Below are positions 6,742 to 15,576 of a stretch of DNA of 36,234 nt, in pieces. The stretch's first letter is position 1. The number at the start of each line of letters is the position of its first letter. This DNA is from Deltaproteobacteria bacterium (GTDB lineage Bacteria; Desulfobacterota; DSM-4660; Desulfatiglandales; HGW-15). The stretch is taken from positions 3,003,961 through 3,040,194 of the forward strand of contig CP070840.1 of NCBI GenBank assembly GCA_020342025.1, read 5' to 3'. Made by a program: the position numbers and the translations under genes. The notes beneath the pieces are model-generated. The model made no database searches. It worked only from the letters and a program-made list of their open reading frames with translations, and was not told the DNA's origin.

Positions 6742-7080
6742 TCAGAGTCTTTCAAGGTTCAGCTGATCCTGGAAATTTTCCAAGATCTCGTTGGTCAGAT
6801 TTTCATAGTCCTTTTCCGTTTCTACTTCCACCAGGAGATCTCGATCATCCAGTACCTTTAAAAGGCCATGTCTCTTAACAACCGCTATAACTTTTTTAAC
6901 ATCAACGGTCACCCATCCCTTCATCCTCATGACCAGTTCATCGCCTTTGAAGGCACGTTCTATGGTGAGTTCCACCTGTCTCTTTTTGGCGTCCCATCCA
7001 ACAACTGCCGGTTTGACAATGACCGGCGTGACAGGATCATGCATAGCAGCACACCGAAACCAGAGTTTAGCCCGTATCAT
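6742..7080 (-). CDS. Uncharacterised 112-residue protein
   Basis: I do not recognise this protein. It is soluble, has no signal peptide or membrane segment, and is rich in valine, lysine and acidic residues, with the tail (ETEKDYENLTNEILENF) predicted helical. The ATG is preceded by GGAG at a spacing of 8 bases, which supports a real start. It precedes the Smr-dusB-ispH cluster in the same orientation, with 80 bases before Smr. Confidence rests on the ribosome binding site, the position and the ordinary amino acid composition. Confidence 0.6.
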   Translation of the reverse strand: MIRAKLWFRCAAMHDPVTPVIVKPAVVGWDAKKRQVELTIERAFKGDELVMRMKGWVTVDVKKVIAVVKRHGLLKVLDDRDLLVEVETEKDYENLTNEILENFQDQLNLERL

Positions 7081-7330
7081 CCTTTGACTCCGTAAACTTT
7101 TTGGGGAACACGGTAAAAGCTCACAACTTGAGGTTAGAAAAGGGTATCAAGCATGTTGGCCATTGCAAACAATTGAGGCGCAAAAGATGTGGTCTTGCCT
7201 CCGGGGGGTGCCCCCAGGGCCTACGCTCGAACTTCCGGCTCGCAGCGCCTAAAGCGCGGAGAGAGGGAGAAAAGGGGCTTGGCCTCACTAGACGAAGAGA
7301 GGGGAAGGAGAGCGTAACTACAGTGTTCCG
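7081..7330. other. Intergenic region without a gene
   Basis: About 250 bases between two minus-strand genes. It contains a GC-rich patch with a short hairpin (GGGGG-TG-CCCCC near 7205) and CGC-rich words, but no T-run terminator, clear promoter or RNA gene. A 77-codon frame on the plus strand has unnatural composition and was not accepted. Confidence 0.5.
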
Positions 7331-7906
7331 TTAAAACTTCACCTTGGGTGCCTCCTGTCGCTCCTTGGGCACCTCAAAGAAGGCCGCCTTTTCAAAACCG
7401 AACAGACCCGCGAGGAGGTTGGTGGGAAAACGCCGAATCCTGATATTATAGACCTTGACCGTTTCATTGTAACGGCGGCGTTCAACAGAAATTCGATTTT
7501 CTGTCCCCGCCAGCTCGTCCTGGAGGCGAAGAAAATTGGTATTTGACTTCAGGTCTGGATAGCGCTCCACGACGAGCAACAAACGCGATAGGGCAGCGGA
7601 GAGGCCATTGTTGGCCGCAATTTTGTCACTGACGGTGGTTGCGCCACCCACCTTAGACCGTGCTTCAGTGACCCTGAGGAAGACCTCTTTTTCTTGTGCT
7701 GCATAACCCTTCACCGTCTCCACCAAGTTGGGTATCAGGTCATAACGACGTTGGAGTTGATTTTCCACCTGAGCCCATGCTGCCTTTACGGCTTCGTCCA
7801 TGGTCACAAGGCTGTTGTAAGTTCCTTTCAGGTAGGAGTAGGGAATCAGAATAACAATTACAACAATAGCGACAATGATGAATAATTTCTTTTGTTTGCT
7901 GGTCAT
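7331..7906 (-). CDS. lemA: LemA family protein
   Basis: A 191-residue LemA protein with one N-terminal membrane helix (LFIIVAIVVIVILIPYSYL) followed by a long helical cytoplasmic or periplasmic bundle. Family signatures are YNSLVTMDEAVKAAWAQVENQLQRR, RYDLIPNLVETVKGYA and the NTNFLRLQDELAGTENRISVERRRYN segment. The start at 7906 is chosen over one 21 bases upstream because GGGAGGA precedes it and because the longer form would overlap the upstream gene. LemA commonly pairs with TPM-domain proteins of the YgcG type, and such a gene lies upstream at 8955-9737. The molecular role of LemA is not settled. Confidence 0.92.
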   Translation of the reverse strand: MTSKQKKLFIIVAIVVIVILIPYSYLKGTYNSLVTMDEAVKAAWAQVENQLQRRYDLIPNLVETVKGYAAQEKEVFLRVTEARSKVGGATTVSDKIAANNGLSAALSRLLLVVERYPDLKSNTNFLRLQDELAGTENRISVERRRYNETVKVYNIRIRRFPTNLLAGLFGFEKAAFFEVPKERQEAPKVKF

Positions 7907-7907
7907 C

Positions 7908-8639
7908 TCATCCTCCCATCGTGTCAACTATTTTTGAAAGTTTTTGCACTTCCTTCAGATAGCCCTGAAACAAGGATTTGGTCTCTGAATCCATTGGTTT
8001 TATCTTTTCTTCTCTAATGTCAAGGAGTTTTTGAAAAAGTCCTGCGTCCAGGTCGAACGTGCTGCATGTGAGGCTGACAACGTCTCGCCTTTTTTGGGGG
8101 ATCTCTTTCTCTTTGATGTATAGGAGCGCATCGAAGATGGCAATGAAGGCCTGAATGGACATTCCAATGACGCCTCTCAAGGCCCGAGCCTTGCCCGCGG
8201 TCTCCATGAAAGCCTCCCTCAGCAAGAGCAGTTTTCCCTTGATCTCTCGTTCGCACTGCAGTCGCACCAGTTCTGGATCAAGAGAGAGGTCCTTCAAAAT
8301 GTCCTTTCCATAGACAAGCGCATGGTTACGCTGAAAGTTCAGATATTCAATGGGAAAGACGTCCAAGGAGGATTTCACGTAAAGTTCGGTGAGAAACAGG
8401 GGGATGGCCACCTTCTGTTTTTGCCATTTACTCACAAGCTTGAAGGCCCTATCGAGGCGTTCGATCCCCTTTTCGGAGAGGACAATCATAAAATTGATGT
8501 CCGACTTTCCGGGCCGATAGTCTCGCCCTGCCGCACTTCCATAGAGGATGATGCTTATAAGGTCATTTCCATACAAGCCTTTGAAATCATCAATAATTTC
8601 CGGGAAAACCTCCTTCGGATCTTTGGGAAACTTCGCCAT
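7908..8639 (-). CDS. Nucleotidyltransferase-domain protein
   Basis: A 243-residue protein with an N-terminal pol-beta-type nucleotidyltransferase core. The motif LYGSAAGRDYRPGKSDINFMIVL gives the G-S helix turn and a D-x-N pair in place of the usual D-x-D, so the second metal-binding aspartate is replaced by asparagine. The C-terminal part is helical and may be a HEPN-like or substrate-binding region. ATG at 8639 is preferred over GTG at 8645 because GGAG sits five bases upstream. It ends one base before the lemA start. The D-x-N change leaves catalytic activity in doubt, and the substrate is unknown. Confidence 0.75.
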   Translation of the reverse strand: MAKFPKDPKEVFPEIIDDFKGLYGNDLISIILYGSAAGRDYRPGKSDINFMIVLSEKGIERLDRAFKLVSKWQKQKVAIPLFLTELYVKSSLDVFPIEYLNFQRNHALVYGKDILKDLSLDPELVRLQCEREIKGKLLLLREAFMETAGKARALRGVIGMSIQAFIAIFDALLYIKEKEIPQKRRDVVSLTCSTFDLDAGLFQKLLDIREEKIKPMDSETKSLFQGYLKEVQKLSKIVDTMGG

Positions 8640-8718
8640 ACTCACTCCTTCTCAACTTTGCTATTCTTAGTTCCTAGGTAAAGATGCGATTAAAGGGTGG
8701 AGCTTGAAAAAGAGACCA

Positions 8719-8886
8719 TGAAATTCGAAATCCGAATGTCGAAATCCGAAACAATTTTTCAATCTCTAAATCCAAATGACCGAAACGAACCAATTTTGTG
8801 TCATTCCACCGTTACTGGTTTTGAACTTTGGGGAATTTGTATTTTGGATTCGTTTCGAATTTGGGATTTCGAGTTTCGGATTTTTC
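8719..8886. repeat. 168-base imperfect palindrome of CGAAAT words
   Basis: The left arm carries GAAATTCGAAATCCGAATG and related words. The right arm, complemented, reads AAATCCGAAACTCGAAATCCC, so the whole stretch folds back on itself around 8805. The interval 8646-8954 has no convincing gene; a plus-strand frame through it is an artefact of the low-complexity sequence. Similar short fragments occur at 185-223 and 6667-6706, so this is a dispersed intergenic family. No transposase is nearby. Confidence 0.75.
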
Positions 8887-8954
8887 CCCCTTTGATCTCT
8901 TTACTCGGGCGAAATAACAAAGGTATCGTACATTCACCAATAAAGAGTACTTCT

Positions 8955-9737
8955 TCAAAAACCTCCTCCTGCGCCTCCACCGCCGCTCATCCCCCCGCCG
9001 AAGCCTCCAAAACCGCCACTAAACCCGCCGAAACTGCCCCCGAATCCGCCACTGCCATACCTGGAGCCACCTCCGCCCATGAGCAGGGGAAGGAAAAATA
9101 TCCAGGATCCTCCGCGCCGCCTGCCAATAAACATAAAGAGGAAAAAAATCAGCAACAGAGGAAGAAAGGAGAGCTTGGATCTTCTCTTCTTGGGGACCGT
9201 CACGGGCACCTGACCGGTCAGTTTCACCCCCGCGTCTTTGGCAATGATCTGGGAGACGGCTGCCGTTCCGTTTAGCAGACCCTCGCCAAACTTGTTCTGT
9301 TTCAGATAGGGAATCATGTGGCGATCCCGGATCTCACCCGCAAGCCCATCAGGAAGGATACCCTCAAGACCATAACCCACCTCGATTCGCATCTTTCTTT
9401 CCTTGACGGCCACAAAAATCAGGACGCCTTTATCTTCCCCTTTTTTCCCAATTCCCCAAGTCTCATATAGACGGTTGGCATAGTCATTGTAATCTTCACC
9501 CCCAATATCAGCCATAGTGACAACGACCACAGGAGTCCCTGTCTTGTTAAGAAGCTCTGAGGTGAGGCTGACAAGCTTTTGTTCGTAAGATTGGGGGATC
9601 ACATTCGCAAAGTCATTGATGAGTCCCCTTGGTTTAGGGAAAGGCTGTTCAGCAAAAGAGGCGAGAGGCATCAATAGAAAGGGGAGTATAGAGAGAAAGG
9701 GGAGTGTGCCCATTTTTATGTTCAAGAATAATCGCAT
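8955..9737 (-). CDS. TPM-domain protein with glycine-rich tail (YgcG type)
   Basis: About 260 residues. A hydrophobic N terminus ending in PLASFAEQ looks like a signal peptide with cleavage after A-x-A-type residues. The TPM domain follows, with DFANVIPQSYEQKL, the MADIGGEDYNDYANRLYETWGIG core, KGVLIFVAVKERKMRIEVGYGLEG and IIAKDAGVKL. A second hydrophobic helix (SFLPLLLIFFLFMFIG) and a 50-residue Gly/Ser/Phe-rich tail complete it. ATG at 9737 is chosen because the longer frame starts with TTG and would only add four residues. It pairs with lemA downstream, though a nucleotidyltransferase gene and a repeat lie between. TPM proteins have been linked to photosystem assembly in plants; the bacterial role is unclear. 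Confidence 0.88.
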   Translation of the reverse strand: MRLFLNIKMGTLPFLSILPFLLMPLASFAEQPFPKPRGLINDFANVIPQSYEQKLVSLTSELLNKTGTPVVVVTMADIGGEDYNDYANRLYETWGIGKKGEDKGVLIFVAVKERKMRIEVGYGLEGILPDGLAGEIRDRHMIPYLKQNKFGEGLLNGTAAVSQIIAKDAGVKLTGQVPVTVPKKRRSKLSFLPLLLIFFLFMFIGRRRGGSWIFFLPLLMGGGGSRYGSGGFGGSFGGFSGGFGGFGGGMSGGGGAGGGF

Positions 9738-9794
9738 ATTTTGTAGCAAGTCTTGAGATATGGCTTTTGCGCAATTTTGATTAGCACAAGCTTG

Positions 9795-12014
9795 CTATTT
9801 AATCAACTCCAGCATTTTGCCGACCTCAGTTGTGGGTTGTTTGCAGGCGAAGTTCATGCAGACATAAGCCGTGGCCTTGCCATCAAGGCTTACCTGATAT
9901 TTAAGATATTCGGCCAGCTTGTCGATATGAGGGGTTTCTATCTCTGTGGGTCGAAAAAGGGTCACCTTGTTGGGGATAAAGCGGTTCCGGAGGGCCTTTA
10001 ACATCTCCTTGGTATCATTGGCCCCGGACTTGCCAACAATGACCACCTCGTAGGAAGGGCCGATTCCGAAATCCACGGCCACGAGGAACTGGGTATAGCC
10101 AGAGGGGAATTGTTTCACGGCCTTGGAAAAGGCCCGCCCCATTTCCGTAGCCCTCTCTTCTAGCTGGGTATCTGCCGTAAAGCGCGCAAGCCTCAGGAGG
10201 TTTAACATGGCCACAGCATTCCCCGACGGAACAGCCCCGTCATAAAGTTCTTTTTTGCGGACGATCAGGGCTTCTCCATCATCCGGCGTAAAATAAAGTC
10301 CGCCCAACTGATCATCCCAAAAGTGTTTCAACATGTCCCCATTCAGTTTCAGCGCCGTTTCTAGATAATTTGAATCAAACGTGGCCTCATAGAGTTCGGT
10401 CAGCCCCCAGATCAGAAAGGCATAATCATCCAAATTGGCCGTAATACCGGCTTGGCCGTCACGGTACCGATGGAGGAGACGACCATCGGGTTCTCGCATC
10501 TGGTCCAAGATGAAACCCAGAGCCTTCTGGGCCGCTTCTGCAAATCTCGGCTCCCCAAAGGCCCGAGATCCTTTAGCAAGGGCGGCGATCATCAAGCCAT
10601 TCCAATCCGTTAAAACTTTGTCATCCTTGTGTGGGTGGATACGTTTTTCGCGGGCCGTAAAGAGTTTCTCTCTCGCCGACGCGAACCGATCCCGAAGATC
10701 CTGTTCCGACATCTTCAGGTCTAAGGCCATTTCAGCGGGGGATTTCTTGAGATGCAAGATGTTGGCACCCGTCTTATGCCCTGTGGCCTCTTCCAAAAAA
10801 TTGCCGTCCTTTTCCACGCAGAACCATTCTATCAGGAAATCGGCTTCTTTTTTCGTAAGGACCTTGCGGATTTCCGCCTCTGTCCAAACATAGAACTTCC
10901 CTTCCACGCCCTCACTATCCGCATCTTCCGCAGAGTAAAATCCCCCTTTGGGCGCGGTCATATCCCGTAAGACATAGGTAAAGATCTCTTCTGCCGTCTC
11001 CCTATAGGCTGCAATTCCAAAGGCCTGGAAGGCCTCCACATAGGCCATGGCCAGCATGGCCTGGTCGTAGAGCATCTTTTCGAAATGGGGGACCAACCAT
11101 TCTTGATCCGTGGCATAGCGATGAAACCCGAAACCCACATGGTCGTAAATGCCGCCCTGTCGCATTTCCCCGAGGGTTTTCTCAACCATTTGGAGGGCCT
11201 TTTGATTGTTTGTCCGTTTCCAATAACGCAACAGGAAGTAAAAGCTATGGGGGCTGGGGAACTTCGGTGCTTTGCTGAATCCCCCAAACCTTTCGTCAAA
11301 GCGCTCCGCCAGTTGCTGATATGCGCCATCTAGAGTGGCGGTATCCATTTCCTCTCCTGGAGACTCACTTTCCACAGATTTGAGGGCGCCCACGATTTTT
11401 TCGGCAGAATCCAACACCTCATCCCGGCGTTCCTTCCAGACCTGCTTGAGCCGTGGAATGAGGTCCATCATCCCCATTCTACCGAATCGGCTTTCCTTTG
11501 GAATATAGGTTGCGGCGAAGAAGGGCCGTTTGTCCGGTGTCATCATGATATTAAGAGGCCACCCTCCACTGCCCGTCAGCATTTGACAGACGGTCATGTA
11601 GACATGATCTAGATCGGGCCTCTCCTCCCGGTCCACTTTGATGGAGACGAAGGTCTCATTCATTAGCTTGGACACGTCACGGTCCTCAAAGGATTCCCGC
11701 TCCATGACGTGGCACCAGTGACAGGTGGAATAGCCAATGGACAAAAATATGGGTTTATCTTCCTTTCGCGCCTTCTCAAATGCCTCTTCTCCCCAGGGAT
11801 ACCAGTCCACAGGATTGTATGCATGCTGAAGCAGATAGGGGCTTTTCTCATGGATCAGGCGGTTGGGTTTTTTTTCCAGGGGCTTAGATTCTTTTGCATA
11901 TACCACGGTTATCGCTCTCCATGTATTAAATGATAATAGAATTAAAATAAGCACTAAAAACCTTTTCACAATGATGCCTGCAGGGTTTGACATTTGGGTA
12001 GTTAATGAACGCAT
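9795..12014 (-). CDS. DUF255 / YyaL-type thioredoxin-domain protein
   Basis: Up to 739 residues. The N-terminal DUF255 thioredoxin-like domain shows [25 protein letters not shown], a CHWC redox pair near residues 98-101 and [12 protein letters not shown]. The rest is an (alpha/alpha)6 toroid related to N-acylglucosamine 2-epimerases, with [14 protein letters not shown] and [10 protein letters not shown]. Length is normal for the family. An N-terminal hydrophobic stretch ([15 protein letters not shown]) suggests export. A GTG at 11969 gives the compact signal peptide VKRFLVLIL and may be the true start, while 12014 is the longest option. The family includes human SPATA20; no substrate is established. 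It lies 57 bases upstream of the TPM gene in the same direction. Confidence 0.88.
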   Translation of the reverse strand: MRSLTTQMSNPAGIIVKRFLVLILILLSFNTWRAITVVYAKESKPLEKKPNRLIHEKSPYLLQHAYNPVDWYPWGEEAFEKARKEDKPIFLSIGYSTCHWCHVMERESFEDRDVSKLMNETFVSIKVDREERPDLDHVYMTVCQMLTGSGGWPLNIMMTPDKRPFFAATYIPKESRFGRMGMMDLIPRLKQVWKERRDEVLDSAEKIVGALKSVESESPGEEMDTATLDGAYQQLAERFDERFGGFSKAPKFPSPHSFYFLLRYWKRTNNQKALQMVEKTLGEMRQGGIYDHVGFGFHRYATDQEWLVPHFEKMLYDQAMLAMAYVEAFQAFGIAAYRETAEEIFTYVLRDMTAPKGGFYSAEDADSEGVEGKFYVWTEAEIRKVLTKKEADFLIEWFCVEKDGNFLEEATGHKTGANILHLKKSPAEMALDLKMSEQDLRDRFASAREKLFTAREKRIHPHKDDKVLTDWNGLMIAALAKGSRAFGEPRFAEAAQKALGFILDQMREPDGRLLHRYRDGQAGITANLDDYAFLIWGLTELYEATFDSNYLETALKLNGDMLKHFWDDQLGGLYFTPDDGEALIVRKKELYDGAVPSGNAVAMLNLLRLARFTADTQLEERATEMGRAFSKAVKQFPSGYTQFLVAVDFGIGPSYEVVIVGKSGANDTKEMLKALRNRFIPNKVTLFRPTEIETPHIDKLAEYLKYQVSLDGKATAYVCMNFACKQPTTEVGKMLELIK

Positions 12015-12123
12015 GGGATTTATATGGGGTTAACGGGGTTTGTAGGGCTATTCAGGTGGGGTTAGGGGATATGGGGGTTCACAATTGTGGGAGCAGAGAA
12101 TCAGGGGAGAAGTGGGGCATGGA

Positions 12124-12561
12124 TCATGCCCCACCTTCAATTCGTATCATGTCCCCAGGCCGGATTTTCCCACCCTCTAGGACGCGGGCAAAGATGCCCT
12201 CTTTCGGCATGATGCAGTCTCCCGCTTTGTAGTATATGGCGCACCGGGTGTGGCATTCTTTGCCGATCTGTGTCACCTCCACGAGCACGGAATCTCCCAG
12301 CCTCAATTGGGTGCCAAGGGGGATTTTCTGCCAGTCAATTCCTGAAGTGGCAATGTTCTCCGCAAAATCTCCAAAGGTCACCTCAAGCCCTTGAATGCGG
12401 GCATTTTCAATGCTTTCGGCGGCCAAAAAGCTCACTTGGCGATGCCAGGGGCCAGCATGGGCGTCGCCCTCTATGCCATGATCTTGAATAAGAAGGGCCT
12501 CGTCCACGATCTTCTTGCGGGTTCCCTTTTTCTTGCTGACGGCAACGGAGACAATTTTCAT
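12124..12561 (-). CDS. MOSC-domain protein
   Basis: A 145-residue protein formed by a single MOSC domain, the sulfur-carrier fold found at the C terminus of molybdenum cofactor sulfurases. Visible features are GIEGDAHAG with conserved histidine, RQVSFLAAESIENAR, FGDFAENIATSGIDW, LGTQLRLGD and the GKECHTRCAIYYKAGDCIMPKEGIFARV segment with three cysteines, one of which is the expected persulfide carrier. ATG at 12561 is preferred over a GTG one codon earlier. It fits a molybdenum/tungsten cofactor theme with the FmdE and MPT-binding genes 3-4 kb away, although it is in a different transcription unit. Confidence 0.9.
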   Translation of the reverse strand: MKIVSVAVSKKKGTRKKIVDEALLIQDHGIEGDAHAGPWHRQVSFLAAESIENARIQGLEVTFGDFAENIATSGIDWQKIPLGTQLRLGDSVLVEVTQIGKECHTRCAIYYKAGDCIMPKEGIFARVLEGGKIRPGDMIRIEGGA

Positions 12562-12593
12562 CACAGATTCCCTGGTTGCGGCGAAACGGGGTG

Positions 12594-12989
12594 TTATGCC
12601 CCTTTCGCTCTGGGTGTTAGCAGAGGCGTAAAGACCTCACATGTTCTGCACATCTTTATCTTTTCACCCCAATCCTGTTGAACTGACCCCTGGCAGATGG
12701 TCCCGTTAATGAACCAACAGAGCTTACCGGAACGAAACTCCCATGCAGGGCATTGACGTTTCTGATTAGGGGGGCATTTTTTTACGGTCCAGCAGGATTT
12801 GATTTTTTCGTCCTTCTCCTTACTTCTGGCGAACAGGAAGAGCATCTGCCGTTCCGCATGGATAGGGATCCTTCGCCATCCCTGTTCGTAGCTGTGTACA
12901 GCTTTCAGCGAAGTCCCCAACAGTTCAGCCATCTGCTTCTGGGTTTTTCCCAGCGCCTTACGAATATAAACAAATTCATCCTTTTTCAT
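12594..12989 (-). CDS. HTH regulator with C-terminal cysteine-rich two-CW domain
   Basis: A 131-residue protein. Residues about 5-40 form an XRE-like helix-turn-helix (LGKTQKQMAELLGTSLKAVHSYEQG). The C-terminal half has eight cysteines including two Cys-Trp pairs: SCWTVKKCP, RQCPAW, KLCWFINGTICQG and MCRTCEVF, matching the two-CW type domain. The start at 12989 is chosen because GGAG lies six bases upstream; a longer frame to 13046 has no such site. The cysteines could bind zinc or an iron-sulfur cluster and make the protein a redox or metal sensor, which is inference. It is 32 bases upstream of the MOSC gene on the same strand, so the two are probably co-transcribed. Confidence 0.8.
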   Translation of the reverse strand: MKKDEFVYIRKALGKTQKQMAELLGTSLKAVHSYEQGWRRIPIHAERQMLFLFARSKEKDEKIKSCWTVKKCPPNQKRQCPAWEFRSGKLCWFINGTICQGSVQQDWGEKIKMCRTCEVFTPLLTPRAKGA

Positions 12990-13213
12990 CGGTGTCTCCC
13001 GAAAGCCATTTTGGGGCTGAAGCCCTATCCCTTCTGTCCAAATCACACTATGTCACAATGTGGCCCCCATAATCAACAAAAAACCCCTTTCCCTAGCACC
13101 CCCCCGAAGCCCTCCCCTCTCCGAGGCGTAAGCTCTCCGAGCCGGAGGCCTCAAGGGGGAGGCGGCAGGGTGGGGGTGTGAAGAAACGGGGTCGTTACGC
13201 TTCTAGGGTTATC
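12990..13213. other. Intergenic region with GC-rich repeats
   Basis: The spacer contains a direct repeat CTCTCCGAG at 13117-13125 and 13133-13141 and an imperfect inverted arrangement of CCTCCCC and GGGGGAGG. The pattern is weak for a terminator because the nearest minus-strand T-run is about 25 bases past the stem. No gene is seen. Confidence 0.5.
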
Positions 13214-14608
13214 CTACCTGGATATGGGCGCTGCCTCCGGAGGGATGGTGGTATTGCCCGTCGCATTGGGGAAGTCCTTTGCGATATAGGCCTTCTCGTT
13301 CTCCTCGATCAGCTCACGGGCCTCCTCCATGAAGCGATTATAGCGCTTCTTACATTCGTAAAAACCGTGCCACCAGGCATAATCAGGGGCCATCATGGCC
13401 GCACCAAATCGCGCCCTACGGCCCTCATGGTGCCACAGCTCATAGTACTCGATCTCCAGTGCCTCGTCAAAAAATTTGGTCTTGTCGAGCAACCCTTTCT
13501 CGTAGAGATCGTCAAGCATCTTCTTGGCCGGCTTGAAGTAGACCTCATTGTACTCGATCATCACCTTATCCATTTTCACGAAGTGACCATCGGTCCAGCT
13601 CTTCCCGTGGCACTGCATGCAAATTTCCATCATCTTTGCCCTTTCAGTCTTCCAGTTAGTCTTGGCAGGGAAGGCCTTGAAATCCTCGGGACGAACCGTG
13701 AGAGGTGCTTGGGATTCCCAGGCGAGTCTCTCCGTCACGTCATGGGAGGTGAGTACCGAACCAGCTCCGGACATATGGCAGGCGGCACAGGTGGGCGCTC
13801 TGTAATCCACGCCAGGCGACCAAGTCCCCGGCGCGGCATTCCAATTATATGTGTCGCCATGGGCCGTGTAGATGTCCCCATGCTTGGATTCCATATAGAT
13901 CTCTATCTGTGGATGATCGGGTCCCAGGTGGCATTGCCCGCAGGCCTCAGGCTTTCTCGCCTCCATGACGGAGAAGCGATGACGCGTATGACAACTGGTA
14001 CAGCTTCCTCGGCTGCCGTCCAGATTGATACGCCCCACACCCACATTGGGCCAGGTGTCAGTACTCAGGACACCATCCTTGACCTTCAAAACGGTTCCAT
14101 GGCAGGTGAAACAACCGGAAAGCCGCTCAAAGTCGCTGTTCATCCCCTTTTGCAGCCACGGGTCGATCTTCCAGATGATCTCAATGGTATTGGCGTGCTT
14201 GCTCTGGGCATACTGTTTGGATTCGTCCGGGTGACACCGGGAACAATCCTTTGGTGTCACAGCGGCGGCAACGGGTACTCTGTATTCCTTCCGCCCATAT
14301 TTCAGATCAGAGCGCTCATACTGCTTGTAATGTTCCTTGCTCACGTCAGGATCAAACTCTTCTGCCTTGTGGCAGTCAAGGCAGGTGATGTTGGCGTTGG
14401 CATGCCGGCTATGCGCCCAGTCGGCAAATATGCCAGGACTCTCCTGTTTATGACAATGGATGCAGGCCACAGCCTCCTTGGGCATACTGCGTTCAATCCT
14501 GAATTCTTTCTCTTTGGGCATATTCTGGGCGCTCGCCATCAATGCTGCGGATAAGACAAGCCCAGTTAGCCCGCACATCAGGAAAACAATCCATAAGACG
14601 CGTTTCAT
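13214..14608 (-). CDS. Octaheme cytochrome c, hydroxylamine oxidoreductase (HAO)-like
   Basis: About 464 residues with a signal peptide (MKRVLWIVFLMCGLTGLVLSAALMASA) and eight CXXCH heme sites in order: CIHCH, CLDCH, CSRCH, CFTCH, CTSCH, CGQCH, CAACH, CMQCH. The count, the SKHGDIYTAHGDTYNW stretch and the YYELWHHEGRRARFGA...WWHGFYE C terminus fit the octaheme HAO superfamily. Relatives oxidise hydroxylamine or, in the epsilonproteobacterial type lacking the heme-crosslinking tyrosine, reduce nitrite. No heme has a CXXCK site, which argues against NrfA/ONR-type active sites. Which direction it works cannot be decided without alignment. ATG at 14608 follows GGGGGG at six bases; a frame to 14674 has no signal. 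The NapC/NirT-type gene 89 bases upstream is the likely electron donor. Confidence 0.87.
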   Translation of the reverse strand: MKRVLWIVFLMCGLTGLVLSAALMASAQNMPKEKEFRIERSMPKEAVACIHCHKQESPGIFADWAHSRHANANITCLDCHKAEEFDPDVSKEHYKQYERSDLKYGRKEYRVPVAAAVTPKDCSRCHPDESKQYAQSKHANTIEIIWKIDPWLQKGMNSDFERLSGCFTCHGTVLKVKDGVLSTDTWPNVGVGRINLDGSRGSCTSCHTRHRFSVMEARKPEACGQCHLGPDHPQIEIYMESKHGDIYTAHGDTYNWNAAPGTWSPGVDYRAPTCAACHMSGAGSVLTSHDVTERLAWESQAPLTVRPEDFKAFPAKTNWKTERAKMMEICMQCHGKSWTDGHFVKMDKVMIEYNEVYFKPAKKMLDDLYEKGLLDKTKFFDEALEIEYYELWHHEGRRARFGAAMMAPDYAWWHGFYECKKRYNRFMEEARELIEENEKAYIAKDFPNATGNTTIPPEAAPISR

Positions 14609-14697
14609 CCTCATCCCCCCTCTCCCTATGGAATTGATGATTTGCGATAATTTGGTCCCAATCCCATTGGTCAATCATCAATCAACAATATGCAATC

Positions 14698-15294
14698 CTA
14701 GAGACCTAGGCCTCTGTAGGTTTCCTGATACTGCTTGTATCGATAGACGGGCGTCGCCCTATGCACCAGATTTTTATGGCAATCGACACACTTTTTCTCA
14801 TAGCCGGGGCGGGCATATAGCACCGACCTGTGGGCGAGCATGGCCCCCCTCTTGTCCGGGATATAAAGGATATTTCGGTGGCATTTCTGGCATTGATCGT
14901 TCTTGAACCCCGCATAGGCCTTCTGGCGATTTTTTTCGTGATCGTATTCATCCAGGAGAAAGACGTGAGTAAAGAGATCCTTCATGCCGTGCCATGTTTT
15001 GGCATAGAAGAAGTCAAAGGTGTCATGGGGCGCAGGGAGATGGCAGTCCATACAGTCCGCCACAAATCCCTGGGCGTTATTGGTGTGGGTTGAGGTTTTC
15101 CAGGTGTTATAGGCAAACTGAATCTCGTGGCACATGGCACAGAACTGCGGTGTCGTGGTGCGAACCATTGTGTAGTAAGTGATACTGAAGATGGGGAAGG
15201 CTATAACGATGCCGATGGCTATGTAAATGGCAGGCCTAATGGCCCCTTTCCAGGCGGGTTTTTTCGATTCAGATGAGGCCTTCCCTTTTGCCAT
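14698..15294 (-). CDS. NapC/NirT-family tetraheme quinol dehydrogenase
   Basis: A 198-residue membrane-anchored cytochrome. One N-terminal helix at about residues 20-44 (AIYIAIGIVIAFPIFSITYYTMV) anchors a periplasmic domain with four CXXCH motifs: CAMCH, CMDCH, CQKCH, CVDCH. This architecture takes electrons from membrane quinol and passes them to a periplasmic reductase. ATG is preceded by GGGGGGG. It lies directly upstream of the octaheme HAO-like gene, the same order as the haoCA pair of Campylobacter and relatives, where the two are proposed to reduce nitrite. That makes a respiratory nitrogen-oxide reductase the leading idea, with detoxification or hydroxylamine oxidation as alternatives. 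Confidence 0.9.
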   Translation of the reverse strand: MAKGKASSESKKPAWKGAIRPAIYIAIGIVIAFPIFSITYYTMVRTTTPQFCAMCHEIQFAYNTWKTSTHTNNAQGFVADCMDCHLPAPHDTFDFFYAKTWHGMKDLFTHVFLLDEYDHEKNRQKAYAGFKNDQCQKCHRNILYIPDKRGAMLAHRSVLYARPGYEKKCVDCHKNLVHRATPVYRYKQYQETYRGLGL

Positions 15295-15535
15295 GCGCCC
15301 CCCCTAAGTGATTGGAAGACATAAAGAATCTTCGATGCTGGAAAGCATAGATCTTTGTGGCCAGGTGTAACTTACGGGTCGAAAAGTTTCTTAACAGTTT
15401 TAGATCGGAGAAGTCAAGTCCAATAAGGCAACAGAGTGGTACAGGGATAGACTCTTCCGTTATGACTCACCGGCGGCCTGAATTCTGGCCCGACCAACGG
15501 ATAAAAAAAAATAGTGAAAAATTTTTTATTTCCTG

Positions 15536-15555
15536 TTATGTTAAATTTAACATAA
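15536..15555. promoter_or_regulatory. Perfect 20-bp palindrome upstream of the fmdE-like gene
   Basis: TTATGTTAAATTTAACATAA is its own reverse complement. It lies 21 bases before the FmdE start and about 240 bases upstream of the divergent cytochrome operon, in the AT-rich part of the 15295-15576 spacer. A dimeric regulator site overlapping the promoter or early leader is the simplest reading. A molybdenum/tungsten-responsive regulator is a natural guess from the genes controlled, but no consensus was checked. Confidence 0.6.
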
Positions 15556-15576
15556 GGTGCTTTTCGGCTCATAATT

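Noticed and set aside
7101..7334. 77-codon plus-strand frame in the spacer
   Set aside because: Arginine- and glycine-rich composition from GC-rich repeats, no ribosome binding site and no recognisable family.
8697..9275. 192-codon plus-strand frame
   Set aside because: It runs through the palindromic repeat and the glycine-rich tail of the TPM gene in antisense.
13178..14554. 458-codon plus-strand frame
   Set aside because: It is antisense to the octaheme cytochrome, whose heme motifs and signal peptide are unmistakable.
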